DNA of 64,000 nt from Arthrobacter sp. QXT-31 (GCF_001969265.1 NZ_CP019304.1:4898001-4962000); one strand, 5' to 3'. Shown: positions 33,755 through 43,830, counted from the first letter of the stretch. Numbers and translations are program-made. Notes: generated by a model not told the origin, from the sequence alone.

Positions 33755-36700
33755 TCAGGCGTTCGCGAGCTCCGGTTCCCGGGGCGGCGCCTCATCCCGC
33801 TGCCTGCGCGACTTGGCAAACCTCAGGTAGAGGGATGGCACCACGAAGAGGTTGAGCAGCGTGGATGTCACCAGCCCGCCGAGAATGACGGTCGCCATGG
33901 GATGCTCGATCTCGTGGCCGGGGATTTCGCCCAGGACCACGAGCGGAACCAGGGCAAGCCCGGTGGCGAGGGTGGTCATCAGGATCGGTGAAAGCCGCTC
34001 GCCAGCCCCTCGCAGCACCAGTTCGGGGCCGAACTTCATGCCCTCATATTTCTCCAGGTGCTGGCAGTGGTTGATGAGCAGAATGCCGTTCCTTGCTGCG
34101 ATGCCCATGACTGTCAGGAAGCCAACGATCGAGCCCAATGACAGCACACCGCCTCCGAGCCAGGCGGCAAACACGCCGCCGACGAGGGCGATTGGCAGGG
34201 TGAGGATGACCAGCGTGGCCAGGCGCCAGCTCGCGAAGGCCACCTGCAGGAGCAGGTAAATCACCGCTAGCGCCACTACCGACAGGGTCAGCAGCGTGCT
34301 GGTTGCCTCTTGGCGTTCCTTGAATTCACCCAGAATCTCGGTGCGGAACCCCGCCGGCATCTCCACATTCTTCAGGCCTTCCTCCATGGCTGCGACCACT
34401 GTCGCCAGGGATCCTTCTGTCACGTTGGCCTCGATGTCGATCCGCCGCGAGTGTGCGTCACGTTCAATGACGTTCGGCGTGGGTTTCACCTCGACGCTTG
34501 CGACGGCGGACAGCGGGATTTTCTCGCCGCTGGGCGTATCAATGGGCAGGTTCCTGATGCTGGTCACGTCGGACCGGATTCCTACCGGGCTCCAGACCTG
34601 GACATCGTAGGCCTTGCCGCCCCGGTAGACGTCTCCGGCTTCCTCACCGGCCACCAGCCACGCCGCGGCCCGCCGCACATCGCCCGGCTTGAGCCCGTAT
34701 TGTTGGGCCTTTTCCAGATCGACCTCGATGTTGAGCTGCGGGATGTCCTTTTGCAGCTCCGTGTGGACGTCGATGGCCCCCTCGGTCCCGTCAAAGATAG
34801 CCTGGATTTCGGCGGCCTTTGAGCGCAGGAGCGCCAGATCATCTCCGTACAGCCGGACGACGACGGCGTTGCTGGCGCCGGTCAGAACCTCGCGGATTCT
34901 TTCCTTCAGGTACGTCTGGACGTCGCGGACGATGCCGGGATAGCCCTCGACCACTTCATGGACTTTGGCCAGTGTCTTGTCATAGTCCACGGCCGGGTCG
35001 ATGCTGATCCAGTTCTCACCGAAATACACACCCACCACTTCGTCGGCGTTGAATGCCTGCCCGATGTGGGCACCGCAGTTCCGGACCCCGGGAATGGTCA
35101 TAAGCTCCGTGCAGGCTCTCTGGCTGATTCGGTATTCCTCCTGCACCGAGGTTCCCGGCTGGGTCAGCCAGTGCATCAGGAAATCGCGTTCCTTAAAGTC
35201 CGGCAACAGCGACTGCCCCAGCAGCGGTGCCGTGATGGCACCGATGGCTGCCATGGCCCCGAAGGTCGCGTACCCTGCCGCAGGACGACGGATGATCTTG
35301 CTCAGGACCTTGTGGTAGCCGCGCTTGAGCACCCGTACCAGTGGCGGCTCCTGTTCCTTGAGGGGAACCTTGCGCATGAAAATCAGCGCCAGGGCCGGGG
35401 TCACTGTCAGGGCCACGACCATCGATGCCAGCACCGCGAGGGTGTAGGAGATGGCCAGCGGTCTGAAGAAAGCACCCGTCAGCCCCTGCAGGAAGAAGAT
35501 CGGCACGGCCGCGGTGATGATAATCAACGTGGCGTAGACGATCGGGCCGCGGACCTCCAGGGAGGCCTCCAGCACCACCGAGGCGGTAGAACGGGTACCG
35601 CCCTCCGCCCGGTGCTGCCGGAGTCTTCGGATGATGTTTTCAATATCGATAATCGCATCATCCACCACCACCCCGACGGCAATAACCAGCCCGGCCAGGA
35701 CCATAGTGTTCACCGCCGTGCCGGTCAGATACAGGACGGACGCCGCCGTCACCAGCGAGAGCGGGATGGCAATGAGGCTGATCAGCGCCGTACGCCACTG
35801 GAAGAGGAACGCGCCCAGCACCAGCACCACCAGGATGCAGCCAAGTAGCAGCGCCCGGCTGAGGTTATCGAGGGACTCCTCAATAAAGGTCGCCGGCCGG
35901 AAAATCTCCGTATCAATGGTGATGCCGCTGAGTCCCGGCTTCATCTGCTCCAGCGCTGCCTCCACGCCCTTGGTGACTTCAAGGGTGTTGCCCCACGGAA
36001 GTTTCTCCACAATGAGCATCAGCCCAGGGCCCTGATTGATCACAGCGTCACCAATGAGCGGCTGATGGTCTTCGACCACATTCGCAACATCGCCCAGCCG
36101 GAGCGGCTTCCCGTTCCGTTCCTCGATGACCACTTCCGCAAGATCCTTCGGAGTGGCGATTGGCAGCACATGCTGGATGCTCAGACGCTGGTTAGGCGTC
36201 TCAATGTGGCCGCCGGTGCCAATAACGGCGCCGGGAGTGTACTGCAGCAGGCCCGCGTCCAGAGCGTTGGCGGTGACATCCATGACCTGGTTCAGGCTGA
36301 CGTTCTGGGCCTTCAGCTTCTCCGGCACTGCCTGCACCTGAAGCATCTGCAGGCGCTCACCCCAAATGGCGATGTTGGCCACACCGGGAACCCGCAGCAG
36401 GTGCTGCCGTATCTTCCAGTAGGAGATCATCGACATTTCGATGAGCGAACGTTCTTCCGATGTCAGGCCAATTTTCATAACCCGGCTGGTGGAGGACAGC
36501 GGCTGCAGCATCATTGGCGGTGACGCCCAGGTGGGCAGTGACGGAGTGACGTTGGCGATGCGCTCCGAGACCAGCTGGCGGGCCTTGAGCAGGTCTGCCC
36601 CCGGGGCGAAAATCAGCACGATCGAGGACAACTGCTCCACCGATTTGGAGCGGATCTCGGCCAGCCCCTCGACGCCGTTGAGGGCGTCTTCAAGCGGAAC

Positions 36701-36895
36701 GCTTACCAACTGCTCCACCTCGGCTGCGGTGAGGCCAATGGCGATGGTCTGGATCTCTACCTTCGGCGGTGCGAACTCGGGAAAGACGTCTACTGAGGCT
36801 GTGCTGAGCTGGACGCCGCCGAACGCCATCATTGCCACCGCAAGGGCCACCACCAAAGCGCGGAATTTCAGGCTGAATCCGACAATTCGGCGCAT
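33755..36895 (-). CDS. RND efflux permease, CusA/CzcA type (canonical copy)
   Basis: A 1046-residue heavy-metal-type RND pump. The N-terminus has [23 protein letters not shown], the usual start of periplasmic domain 1; TM4 carries [13 protein letters not shown] with the acidic proton-relay residues intact; the second half repeats the TM and porter domains and ends with [16 protein letters not shown]. Starts at ATG 36895, one base after the stop of the mini-adaptor. Third gene of a three-gene operon with another RND permease. Substrate could be a metal cation or an organic compound; no metal-site Met triad can be judged by eye. Confidence 0.88.
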   Translation of the reverse strand: MRRIVGFSLKFRALVVALAVAMMAFGGVQLSTASVDVFPEFAPPKVEIQTIAIGLTAAEVEQLVSVPLEDALNGVEGLAEIRSKSVEQLSSIVLIFAPGADLLKARQLVSERIANVTPSLPTWASPPMMLQPLSSTSRVMKIGLTSEERSLIEMSMISYWKIRQHLLRVPGVANIAIWGERLQMLQVQAVPEKLKAQNVSLNQVMDVTANALDAGLLQYTPGAVIGTGGHIETPNQRLSIQHVLPIATPKDLAEVVIEERNGKPLRLGDVANVVEDHQPLIGDAVINQGPGLMLIVEKLPWGNTLEVTKGVEAALEQMKPGLSGITIDTEIFRPATFIEESLDNLSRALLLGCILVVLVLGAFLFQWRTALISLIAIPLSLVTAASVLYLTGTAVNTMVLAGLVIAVGVVVDDAIIDIENIIRRLRQHRAEGGTRSTASVVLEASLEVRGPIVYATLIIITAAVPIFFLQGLTGAFFRPLAISYTLAVLASMVVALTVTPALALIFMRKVPLKEQEPPLVRVLKRGYHKVLSKIIRRPAAGYATFGAMAAIGAITAPLLGQSLLPDFKERDFLMHWLTQPGTSVQEEYRISQRACTELMTIPGVRNCGAHIGQAFNADEVVGVYFGENWISIDPAVDYDKTLAKVHEVVEGYPGIVRDVQTYLKERIREVLTGASNAVVVRLYGDDLALLRSKAAEIQAIFDGTEGAIDVHTELQKDIPQLNIEVDLEKAQQYGLKPGDVRRAAAWLVAGEEAGDVYRGGKAYDVQVWSPVGIRSDVTSIRNLPIDTPSGEKIPLSAVASVEVKPTPNVIERDAHSRRIDIEANVTEGSLATVVAAMEEGLKNVEMPAGFRTEILGEFKERQEATSTLLTLSVVALAVIYLLLQVAFASWRLATLVILTLPIALVGGVFAAWLGGGVLSLGSIVGFLTVMGIAARNGILLINHCQHLEKYEGMKFGPELVLRGAGERLSPILMTTLATGLALVPLVVLGEIPGHEIEHPMATVILGGLVTSTLLNLFVVPSLYLRFAKSRRQRDEAPPREPELANA

Positions 36896-36896
36896 G

Positions 36897-37346
36897 TCAG
36901 TGACCCTTCGTGCCGAATTCCGTGCCAAAGAGTTCCGCAGCACCCACGGTGACTACCTCGGTTCCGGCTTTCGGGCCGGAGCTGAGCTGCACCTTATCGC
37001 CGGTGATCTTGTCCACCGTCACCGCGGCCCGGATAAAGGTCCGTGGCTCCGGAGCGGTGTAGACCCAGGTCTTGCCGGCACCGTCGTAAACCAAAGAGGC
37101 GTATGGAATTTCCAGACCGCCTTTGCCATTGGCCACTTTCTCGGTGGTAAGCGCCAACCTTTCCACGGCTTTGTCTGTCAGCGTGATCCTGTTCAAATCG
37201 GACCCCGCCTTCTCGATGCTGGCCGGAGCATCGCCGACAGGCGCAGACGCAGATTTCACGGCCGCACAGCCACCGAGCCCCATTGACACTGCGCAGGCCA
37301 GCACGAGAACAGAACGCCAGCCCCCAAACCCTCGATTGTTTTTCAT
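36897..37346 (-). CDS. Miniature RND adaptor lipoprotein (membrane-fusion-protein remnant)
   Basis: Only 149 residues. A lipoprotein signal ends GLGGC (Cys27). The mature part (GLEIPYASLVYDGAGKTWVY, RAAVTVDKITGDKVQLSSG, KAGTEVVTVGAAELFG) matches the beta-barrel and membrane-proximal end of RND adaptors. The lipoyl domain and coiled-coil hairpin, which reach the outer-membrane channel in Gram-negative bacteria, are missing. The ATG overlaps the upstream permease stop by 4 bases; the downstream permease begins one base after its stop. In a bacterium with no outer membrane a shortened adaptor makes sense, so this may be functional rather than broken. Confidence 0.75.
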   Translation of the reverse strand: MKNNRGFGGWRSVLVLACAVSMGLGGCAAVKSASAPVGDAPASIEKAGSDLNRITLTDKAVERLALTTEKVANGKGGLEIPYASLVYDGAGKTWVYTAPEPRTFIRAAVTVDKITGDKVQLSSGPKAGTEVVTVGAAELFGTEFGTKGH

Positions 37347-40300
37347 GACAATTCCGACCTCTCTGCCAGAACCGGTCCGTTGTTGATCACCAATGAGCTC
37401 CCCCAGTCCGTGTTGGCAGCGGGACCAAAACGCAGGAAGAGGATCGGCAGGATAAATAGGGTCAGCAGGGCGGACGTAACCAGGCCGCCCCATAGGATGA
37501 GCGCCAACGGCAGCAGCATGGCCGTCGCGACGGGCCCACCCAGCAGCACCAGCGGCACCAGCGCCAGGGCGGTGATGATGGCGGTCAGCACTGTCGGCCG
37601 CAGCCGCTCCGATACCGCCCCCTTCATCAGCTCCCCCGGGGCCGCCGTCGGATCCTGGGCCTGCAGGGACTGATAGGTACCCATCAGCATGACTGCGTCA
37701 CGGACTGCGACGGCGAGCACCGCTGCCAGTGCTACAAGCACATACAGGGAACCGAAGCCGCCGCTCAGCCAGGCTGCAATAACACCGCCCAGCAACGCCA
37801 CAGGCAACAGGACAAATACCAGCGCGGCAAGCCGCCAGCTGCCGAGGACAGTCAGCAGCAGCACCAGGATGCCCGCCGCCGCTGCAGCCGCCAGCCAGAT
37901 CATCAGGTCCCCGGCCGCCTGTTGCTCGCCGAACTTCTTCGGGATCTCGGCGTGATACTCAACCGGGAACTGCATGCTCTGGATCGCTTTTTGTATGTCT
38001 GCGGTCACGTCACCGAGGCTCCGGCCTTCGATGTCAGCGACAACGTCGATCCTCCTGGAGGTGTCGTCGTGGGTGATCACCGTCTGGTTTGGGCTCAACC
38101 TGACATCCGCAACGTCGCTGAGCCGGATCTGTCCGCCTCCGGGCTTGTCAATCAGCAGGTTCTGGACATTTGTCATGCTGTGACGCGTCTCGGGCGTGCC
38201 CTTGACGACGACCTGGAACACTTTCTGCTGCTCGAACAGGTATCCGACTTCGATGCCCTGAAGGACAGTGGCAGCGGCACGCCGCACGTCACCAGGTTTG
38301 ACACCTTCCTGCTGTGCCTTAGCGAGGTCCACTTCAATTTCGGCAACCGGCTGGGAAGGCGTGGCCTCCACCGCTGGGTTAACTACGCCAGCCGTGCGCG
38401 ACAGGATGTCACGGATCTCGTTGGCCTTCTCCTGCAGGATCGGCAGTTCGATGCCGTACACGCGCACCCTGAACTGTTGGTCATCGATGGCGCTGGCCGC
38501 AGCGACCTGCTGTTCAGGATAGGTAGTGACCTTGGCTGTCACTCCCGGGTAACCCTGCACGATCGACTGGGCCTCGGCCCGGACCGCCGCAATACTGGCG
38601 CTGTCTTCCATCGTGATCCAGAGTTCCCCGGAGTTCACATCGGAGGACAGGTCGGAGGTAATGGCCCGCCCTACGTGGCCGCCGACGCGTGCTACACCTT
38701 CAACTTGTGTCAGCTCTTCCCCCGCTTTGGTCATGAGCCGATTCATGACGTCCGAGCCTGTTCCGCCGGACGACTCCAACTCAACGAGGAGGGTGCGGTC
38801 AGGAACGGCGCTCACGATCGGCAGTTCCCTCGTCAGCCCCGGCACCAGAGCCACGGCCACTATCGCCAGCGCAGCTGCGACGGATGCGACCAGAACGGCG
38901 GCGCCCTTGGTGAAGGATGAGGTTGACCTGCGGTAGCGCTCTCCCAGCTTGTGGAAGAAGGACGGCTTCGTCTGCGGCCGCTGCCGGCCGCGCAGCAGCA
39001 GGCTTCCCAAAGCCGGCGTCACGGTCAGGGCCACCAGCATCGCCACCGCGGTGGCCAGCAGATAGCTCAGCACCAGCGGCTTCAGGAATGCCCCGTCCAC
39101 ACCCGGCACAAACAGCGCAGGAGCAAGCGCAAGGAGCGCCACGAGGCCTGCGAACAGGACGGGAACACGCGAACGCTGCAGGCCGTGGGCAAGCAGAGCC
39201 TCCCGGGACAGCCCTTCATTCGCGGCGTCCTTCCGGAAGCTGTGCAGGTCCAGGATGATGTCGCCGACCACAACGATGAGCGCCAACGTGAGCCCGGCGA
39301 ATGCCATCGTATTAAGCACCGCTCCCTGAAACTGCAGGACCAGGGCAGCACCCATTGCGGCCACGGAAAGGGCGACAAGTGCCAGCAGTGCATACCGCCA
39401 GGACCGGAAGGCCAACCCGACAGCCGCCGTCACGACCAGCAGGCTCACGAGCAACGCCATACCAAGACCCTTCGCGGCAGTCTCGAGGAACGACGCCGGA
39501 CGGAAGACAGTCGAGTCGAGCGTGATCCCAAACAAGCCCGGACGCAGGCCATCCAGAATTTCTTCAACGCCTGCTGTTACCGCAGCGACGTTGGCGTCGG
39601 GGAACTTCTCAATCACCAGAAGCAGGCCGGGATGCTTTCCGGTCACCGCATCACCGATCAGCGGTTGGTGGTCCTCCACCAAGGTCGTGACATCGGACAA
39701 CGTCAGGGACTTGTTCGTGCTCCCCTCAATGCTGACCTTGCCAAGATCCTCCGGAGTACGGATGGGGAGAACGTGTTGGATGCCGATCCGCTGGTTCGCT
39801 GACTCCAGGAACCCACCGGTACCCGGGGTGGACGCCTCAAGGAAGCTCAGCGGTGACACCCAGACAGCGTTGCCGGCCGTCTCCACCACCTGGTTCAGTG
39901 TGACGTCCTGCGCCCGGAGCTTTGCCGGGTCGACCTGGACCTGCAGCTGCTGTTCGCGCTGGCCGAAGATCGCGACGTTGGCTACCCCGGGAACGCCCAT
40001 CAGTGCGGGCTTGATGTCCCAGCGGGCAAGCACCGACATGTCAATTGGCGAAACCTCCTCGGAGGTCATTTCGACCATCATGACCCGGCTTGTCGAGGAG
40101 AGCGGCTGCATGAGCACCGGAGGTGACGAGACCTGCGGGAGGGCGAATGCCTGCGTCAGGCGCTCGGCCACCAGTTGCCGTGCACGCAAAACGTCCGTTC
40201 CAGGCTCAAAAACCATCTCAATGGATGACAGGCCAGGAACGGAGACAGAACGGATTTCATCAAGCCAGGCCACCCCGTTCAGCAGGTCTGCCTCCATAGG

Positions 40301-40501
40301 AGAGGTGATGAGCTGCTCGACTTCAACGGCAGACAGGCCCAACGCCTCGGTTTGGATTTCCACATGTGGTGGAGAAAATTCAGGAAGATTATCCATTGGC
40401 ATGGAGGGCAGGCTGGTTAGCCCGAACCCCAGAATGCCGGCCGCAACGGCCAAAACGATCAAACGAAACTTAAGACTCCAGCGGACAAGCCAACCGGTCA
40501 T
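37343..40501 (-). CDS. RND efflux permease, CusA/CzcA type (divergent copy)
   Basis: A 1052-residue RND permease and first gene of the operon. The N-terminus MDNLPEFSPPHVEIQTEALG and LSAVEVEQLITSPMEADLLNG place it in the heavy-metal-type branch. In TM4, where the partner permease has [10 protein letters not shown], this one has VGDIILDLHS, so the first Asp (equivalent to CusA Asp405) is Gly and the Glu-Asn are His-Ser. TM10 reads AAVLAVAVRDAVMLMGTYQ. The proton relay may thus be altered. ATG 40501 (MTGWLVRWSLKFR) matches RND N-termini better than the upstream codons. Operon order: this gene, mini-adaptor, canonical permease. Confidence 0.85.
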   Translation of the reverse strand: MTGWLVRWSLKFRLIVLAVAAGILGFGLTSLPSMPMDNLPEFSPPHVEIQTEALGLSAVEVEQLITSPMEADLLNGVAWLDEIRSVSVPGLSSIEMVFEPGTDVLRARQLVAERLTQAFALPQVSSPPVLMQPLSSTSRVMMVEMTSEEVSPIDMSVLARWDIKPALMGVPGVANVAIFGQREQQLQVQVDPAKLRAQDVTLNQVVETAGNAVWVSPLSFLEASTPGTGGFLESANQRIGIQHVLPIRTPEDLGKVSIEGSTNKSLTLSDVTTLVEDHQPLIGDAVTGKHPGLLLVIEKFPDANVAAVTAGVEEILDGLRPGLFGITLDSTVFRPASFLETAAKGLGMALLVSLLVVTAAVGLAFRSWRYALLALVALSVAAMGAALVLQFQGAVLNTMAFAGLTLALIVVVGDIILDLHSFRKDAANEGLSREALLAHGLQRSRVPVLFAGLVALLALAPALFVPGVDGAFLKPLVLSYLLATAVAMLVALTVTPALGSLLLRGRQRPQTKPSFFHKLGERYRRSTSSFTKGAAVLVASVAAALAIVAVALVPGLTRELPIVSAVPDRTLLVELESSGGTGSDVMNRLMTKAGEELTQVEGVARVGGHVGRAITSDLSSDVNSGELWITMEDSASIAAVRAEAQSIVQGYPGVTAKVTTYPEQQVAAASAIDDQQFRVRVYGIELPILQEKANEIRDILSRTAGVVNPAVEATPSQPVAEIEVDLAKAQQEGVKPGDVRRAAATVLQGIEVGYLFEQQKVFQVVVKGTPETRHSMTNVQNLLIDKPGGGQIRLSDVADVRLSPNQTVITHDDTSRRIDVVADIEGRSLGDVTADIQKAIQSMQFPVEYHAEIPKKFGEQQAAGDLMIWLAAAAAAGILVLLLTVLGSWRLAALVFVLLPVALLGGVIAAWLSGGFGSLYVLVALAAVLAVAVRDAVMLMGTYQSLQAQDPTAAPGELMKGAVSERLRPTVLTAIITALALVPLVLLGGPVATAMLLPLALILWGGLVTSALLTLFILPILFLRFGPAANTDWGSSLVINNGPVLAERSELS

Positions 40502-40520
40502 ATCCTCAGCCCCCATCGAT

Positions 40521-40550
40521 ATCGGTAGAGGCTACATTGCCGGTACCGAT
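40521..40550. promoter_or_regulatory. Inverted repeat ahead of the RND operon
   Basis: ATCGGTA and TACCGAT, 16 bases apart, lie 20-50 bases upstream of the first RND start. Spacing and position suit an operator. Confidence 0.4.
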
Positions 40551-41323
40551 TTCTGATGCGCCTATTCAAGGTTCACCAGCAGCGGCGTTGCTGCCGGTGA
40601 GTGCCGAGCTGCCTCCCTACAACCCTGCCGCCCCCGGCTTCCGGGGGCGTACTGGCTGTGCCGGTGATGGATCGGTCGCGGCCAGACGAATAGCCTCAAT
40701 TCCACGAAGACCGCCGTGTTTGGGACAAGCGAAACCATGCTCATTCTGGCACAGAGAATCGGCTGCATCAAGGAATAACGAACTGGTCAAACCCGAACTT
40801 TTGGCAACGGGCATTGATTTATCGTTACATCATGATCAAGCTTCCGAAGGCTTTTATCGAAGCTGTGAACGTCCGGGTATCGGCGCGCAGGGAGATACGC
40901 GATGTGAACGCAATAGCGCATGGTGTTCAGCGCTTTTTCACGGGCCCTCCTTGGGAGCAAAAGAATCAAATAGTAAAATGCCTGAGTAACAACCAGGGGG
41001 CGCAGTAAACTGCTTCGAGATGAGCGTGATAACTCAAAAGCAAAAAAACTGGACCATCCCGGCATGGCGGATACTTTAATAAGGTCCGATTCCCGCAATT
41101 TGCGCACTCTCTTCAGAATCAGATCCGAGGATAAACGCCTCACTTGGGACGATTTCTACACCTGATTGTTGGAGAGCCGTCCCCTAATGCAGGCGACAGC
41201 ACGTAAGAGTGATTGATCAATCATCCCGTGTAGCGCCTTCAAGCCATCGGCAGCAGCTGCTTCTATCAGTTGCTCCTGGTTCAGTGACCGAGACGAACGT
41301 GCAGATGTCCGATCACACAAGAG
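40551..41323. other. Low-GC, gene-poor island
   Basis: Visibly poorer in G and C than its surroundings from about 40790 to 41280. It holds a small stem-loop (40574-40599), two overlapping short frames (described separately), and a perfect palindrome TGATTGATCAATCA at 41210-41223. No complete known gene. The base composition suggests foreign origin. Confidence 0.5.
40832..41165 (+). pseudogene. Possible frameshifted gene remnant of foreign origin
   Basis: ATG 40832 opens 58 codons (MIKLPKAFIEAVNVRVSARR to SNNQGAQ, stop at 41008). A second frame, open from 40986 to the stop at 41165, reads KLLRDERDNSKAKKLDHPG and ends RLTWDDFYT; it has no good start of its own. Both strings look protein-like and overlap in the right order for one gene of about 110 residues split by a frameshift. 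Codons are AT-richer than the neighbours. Family not recognised; no ribosome site seen. Confidence 0.3.
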
Positions 41324-42202
41324 TCATCCCGGATTCTCTCCTCTGAGACATGAGATGAAATCCTCCACGGCGGGAGAACTGCCCGGGCCGCGGGCAACGT
41401 GGAGTTCGGTTTGCGGCCGGCCGACAAAGGGTCGGGTGGTGATTCCCGGCATGTGAAACCGCTCCACCGATTGCGGCAGAACTGAGACCCCGAGCCCGGC
41501 TGCCACGAGTCCAAGCACCGTTTCCTGATGAATGGCCTGCTGGGCGACGACGGGCGGCGTGGCCAAGTGGTCGAACAGCTGAAGGACGCGTGAGACGAAC
41601 CCCGGCATCAGGCGGTATGGAAACAGGATCATGGGTTCGCCCTCGAGCAGTTCGGGCTCAACTTCCTCAACGGCAGCCAGGGGATGCGACTCGGGAAGCA
41701 CCACCACCAGGTCCTCCGCGCTGAGCAGCTCGAGCCTGAGCCCGGGCACCGCGCCGGGGTCCCGCACCAGGCCCAGATCGAGCTCACCGTCAAGCAGTTG
41801 CTCGATCTGCTCACCGCTGGTGAGCGGAGCCAGCACCAGGTCCACCCTTGGGCGCTGTTCGCGGAAAGACCGGATGGCTTCGGGCACCGTGGTGTAGCTG
41901 GCCGAACTGACGAACCCCACCCTGATCTTTCCGCTCTTGCCCGCGGCAACCTCGGCCACATCACCGGCCGCCTCATCAAGTTCGCCAAGGGCCGCCCCGA
42001 CCTTCTCCCGAAATGCCTTCCCGGCAGGTGTCAGCGTCACCCTGCGCGTCGTCCGCTCGAACAGCGGGACGCCCAGCTCGTGCTCCAGCCGCTTCACGGC
42101 AACGGTCAGCGGCGGCTGGGTGATGTGCAGGCGTTCCGCGGCACGGCCAAAGTGCAGCTCGTCCGCCACGACCAGGAAGTATCTGAGCTGTCGAAGTTCC
42201 AT
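41324..42202 (-). CDS. LysR-type transcriptional regulator
   Basis: A 292-residue LysR protein. The winged helix is at 1-60 (LRYFLVVADELHFGRAAERL, ITQPPLTVAVKRLEHELG), followed by a two-lobed effector domain beginning KIRVGFVSSASYTTVPEAI. It is divergent from the sarcosine-oxidase-like gene at 42332 with a 129-base AT-rich gap containing ACTAGT, the usual arrangement for a LysR regulator and its target. The effector is likely the substrate of that enzyme; this is inference. Confidence 0.87.
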   Translation of the reverse strand: MELRQLRYFLVVADELHFGRAAERLHITQPPLTVAVKRLEHELGVPLFERTTRRVTLTPAGKAFREKVGAALGELDEAAGDVAEVAAGKSGKIRVGFVSSASYTTVPEAIRSFREQRPRVDLVLAPLTSGEQIEQLLDGELDLGLVRDPGAVPGLRLELLSAEDLVVVLPESHPLAAVEEVEPELLEGEPMILFPYRLMPGFVSRVLQLFDHLATPPVVAQQAIHQETVLGLVAAGLGVSVLPQSVERFHMPGITTRPFVGRPQTELHVARGPGSSPAVEDFISCLRGENPG

Positions 42203-42331
42203 CGCGATTCTTTCGATCGACGCTAATAATTACTAGTCAAATAATATTGGACGAGCGGCGAGTGGGAATGAGTAACTGGATCCAGCAAAGCAGCACATGC
42301 TGCCCCCACCACCCCGCCTTAGGAGCCATCC

Positions 42332-43531
42332 ATGGAATCGACCGAATACGCCGTCGTCGGCGCCGGGCTGTCCGGAGCTGCCACCGCCTGGCATCTCGCC
42401 GCCCGCGGCCACTCAGTTGCCCTGCTCGAACGCTCAACCCCGGCCAACGATGCGGGCAGCTCCCACGGCTCCGCGCGGATCTTCCGCTACGCCTACCCTG
42501 ACGAGTTCTACACCGGCCTCGTCCAGGAGGCGAAAGCCGGGTGGGACGAACTCGCCCGCCTGAGCGGCAAACAGCTCATCACCCCAGCCGGCGCCGTGGA
42601 CTACGGTGCCATCCGCCAGCCCGAACGCCTCGCCGCCGTCCTGCAGGCCCGCGGCATTGACCACGAACTCCTCAGCGCCGAGGAAGCCCGCCGCCGCTGG
42701 CCGCAGATCGCCTTCGACACCCAGGTGCTGTGGCACCCGGACGCCGGCGTGATCGACGCCCACGATTCCGTCGCCTCCATGGTCGACCAAGCTGTAACAC
42801 ACGGCGCAGCGCTTCACCCCAACTGGGCCGTCACCGCGATCACCGCTTCCAACGGCGGCTACCTGCTGACCTCCGCCGACGGCCGCACCCTGCAGGCGGC
42901 CAACATTATCGTTGCCGCCGGCGGCTGGCTTCCCCAGCTGCTGCGATCACTGGCACTGCCCTCATCTTTCCTGGCCTCGGTGCCCCCGCTTGAGGTCCGG
43001 CAGGAACAGGCCTACCACTTCCCCTATGCGGACGGCACGGACCACGACGCCTCACCCTGGCCGACGTTCATCCACAAGCGAGAAGGCTGGCAGGCCTACG
43101 GCCTGCCCGGCGGCCGCGACGCCGGCTTCCGGGGACAAAAGATCGCCCAGTACAACGGCGGAAAGATCCTGCCCTCAGCAGCGGACCAGGACGGACAGAT
43201 CAACCCGGACAACCGCCGTCGGGTCATCGAGTACGTGGAACAGTACTTGCCGGGACTGGTGCCCGAACCCTATGCGGAAACGACCTGCCTCTTCACCAAC
43301 ACGTCCACCGAAGACTTCATCCTCGACAGCGTGGACGGCATCACCATCCTCTCCCCCTGCTCGGGACACGGCGCCAAGTTCGCACCGCTGATCGGGCAGC
43401 TCGCCGCCGACCTGGCAACCGGCGCCGGAACCGTCCCGGACCAGTTCCGGCTCGCTTTCCAGGCAGGTTCTGCGGCTGTGGGGGCACACGCACGACCCCC
43501 GGCACGGAAGCCACTTCCCGGGCAGTGTTGA
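42332..43531 (+). CDS. FAD-dependent amine oxidase, monomeric sarcosine oxidase-like
   Basis: A 399-residue flavoprotein of the DAO family. AVVGAGLSGAATAWHLAARG binds FAD; SSHGSARIFRYAYPDEFY matches the flavin-contact region of monomeric sarcosine and N-methyltryptophan oxidases. Cys319 in TTCLFTNTSTEDF is placed like the cysteine that holds FAD covalently in those enzymes, and SPCSGHGAKFAP lies near the C-terminus. It would oxidatively demethylate sarcosine or a related N-methyl amino acid, making H2O2 and formaldehyde. Downstream of glycine betaine this would be a fitting catabolic step, but it is 25 kb from codA. The last dozen residues may be read-through. Regulator: the divergent LysR gene. 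Confidence 0.82.
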   Translation: MESTEYAVVGAGLSGAATAWHLAARGHSVALLERSTPANDAGSSHGSARIFRYAYPDEFYTGLVQEAKAGWDELARLSGKQLITPAGAVDYGAIRQPERLAAVLQARGIDHELLSAEEARRRWPQIAFDTQVLWHPDAGVIDAHDSVASMVDQAVTHGAALHPNWAVTAITASNGGYLLTSADGRTLQAANIIVAAGGWLPQLLRSLALPSSFLASVPPLEVRQEQAYHFPYADGTDHDASPWPTFIHKREGWQAYGLPGGRDAGFRGQKIAQYNGGKILPSAADQDGQINPDNRRRVIEYVEQYLPGLVPEPYAETTCLFTNTSTEDFILDSVDGITILSPCSGHGAKFAPLIGQLAADLATGAGTVPDQFRLAFQAGSAAVGAHARPPARKPLPGQC

Positions 43532-43830
43532 CCGCCACGGTTACCGGTCTGATGTCCGACTGGTCACGGGGAGCCCCCTCGACTCGGTGCCTGGCGGCGG
43601 CGCGTTCGACGGCCCCGCTCGGCGTCGCCTCCGCCCTGGTCGCCGTCGACATCCTCAAAGCCCGGATGGACAGTCCAACCGGTCCACTCGCCGTCGTTGT
43701 CTTCCCCGAAGAGGAAGGATCACGGTTCGGTGTGGCACGCCTGGGCTGAAGGCTGATCACTGGCGCCATCGACCCGGACAAAGCCCGAAACCTCCGTGAC
43801 CCGGACGGCTCAACCTTTGGCGCTGCCCCA
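43521..43830 (+). pseudogene. Fragment of an M20 amidohydrolase (allantoate/N-carbamoyl amino acid hydrolase type)
   Basis: One frame reads DRHGYRSDVR then TGSPLDSVPGGGAFDGP (family: GSHLDSVPxGGxFDGP with metal-binding His and Asp). Near 43613 the frame shifts, and the text continues LGVASALVAVDILKARM and VVVFPEEEGSRFGVARLG, the second metal-ligand block. A TGA at 43747-43749 then interrupts, after which RLITGAIDPDKARNLRDPDG continues the family pattern. The start of the gene and the C-terminal half are missing, and the metal His is Pro. So there is at least one frameshift and one nonsense change in a short 5' fragment. Clearly dead. Confidence 0.75.

Noticed and set aside
40787..41143. A 118-codon minus-strand frame in the low-GC island
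   Set aside because: No ribosome site or recognisable motif; the plus-strand frames in the same place read more like protein.
42224..42247. AT-rich TAATAATTACTAGTCAAATAATAT as a LysR operator
   Set aside because: Position is right, but the symmetry beyond ACTAGT is too poor to define a site; left as promoter region only.
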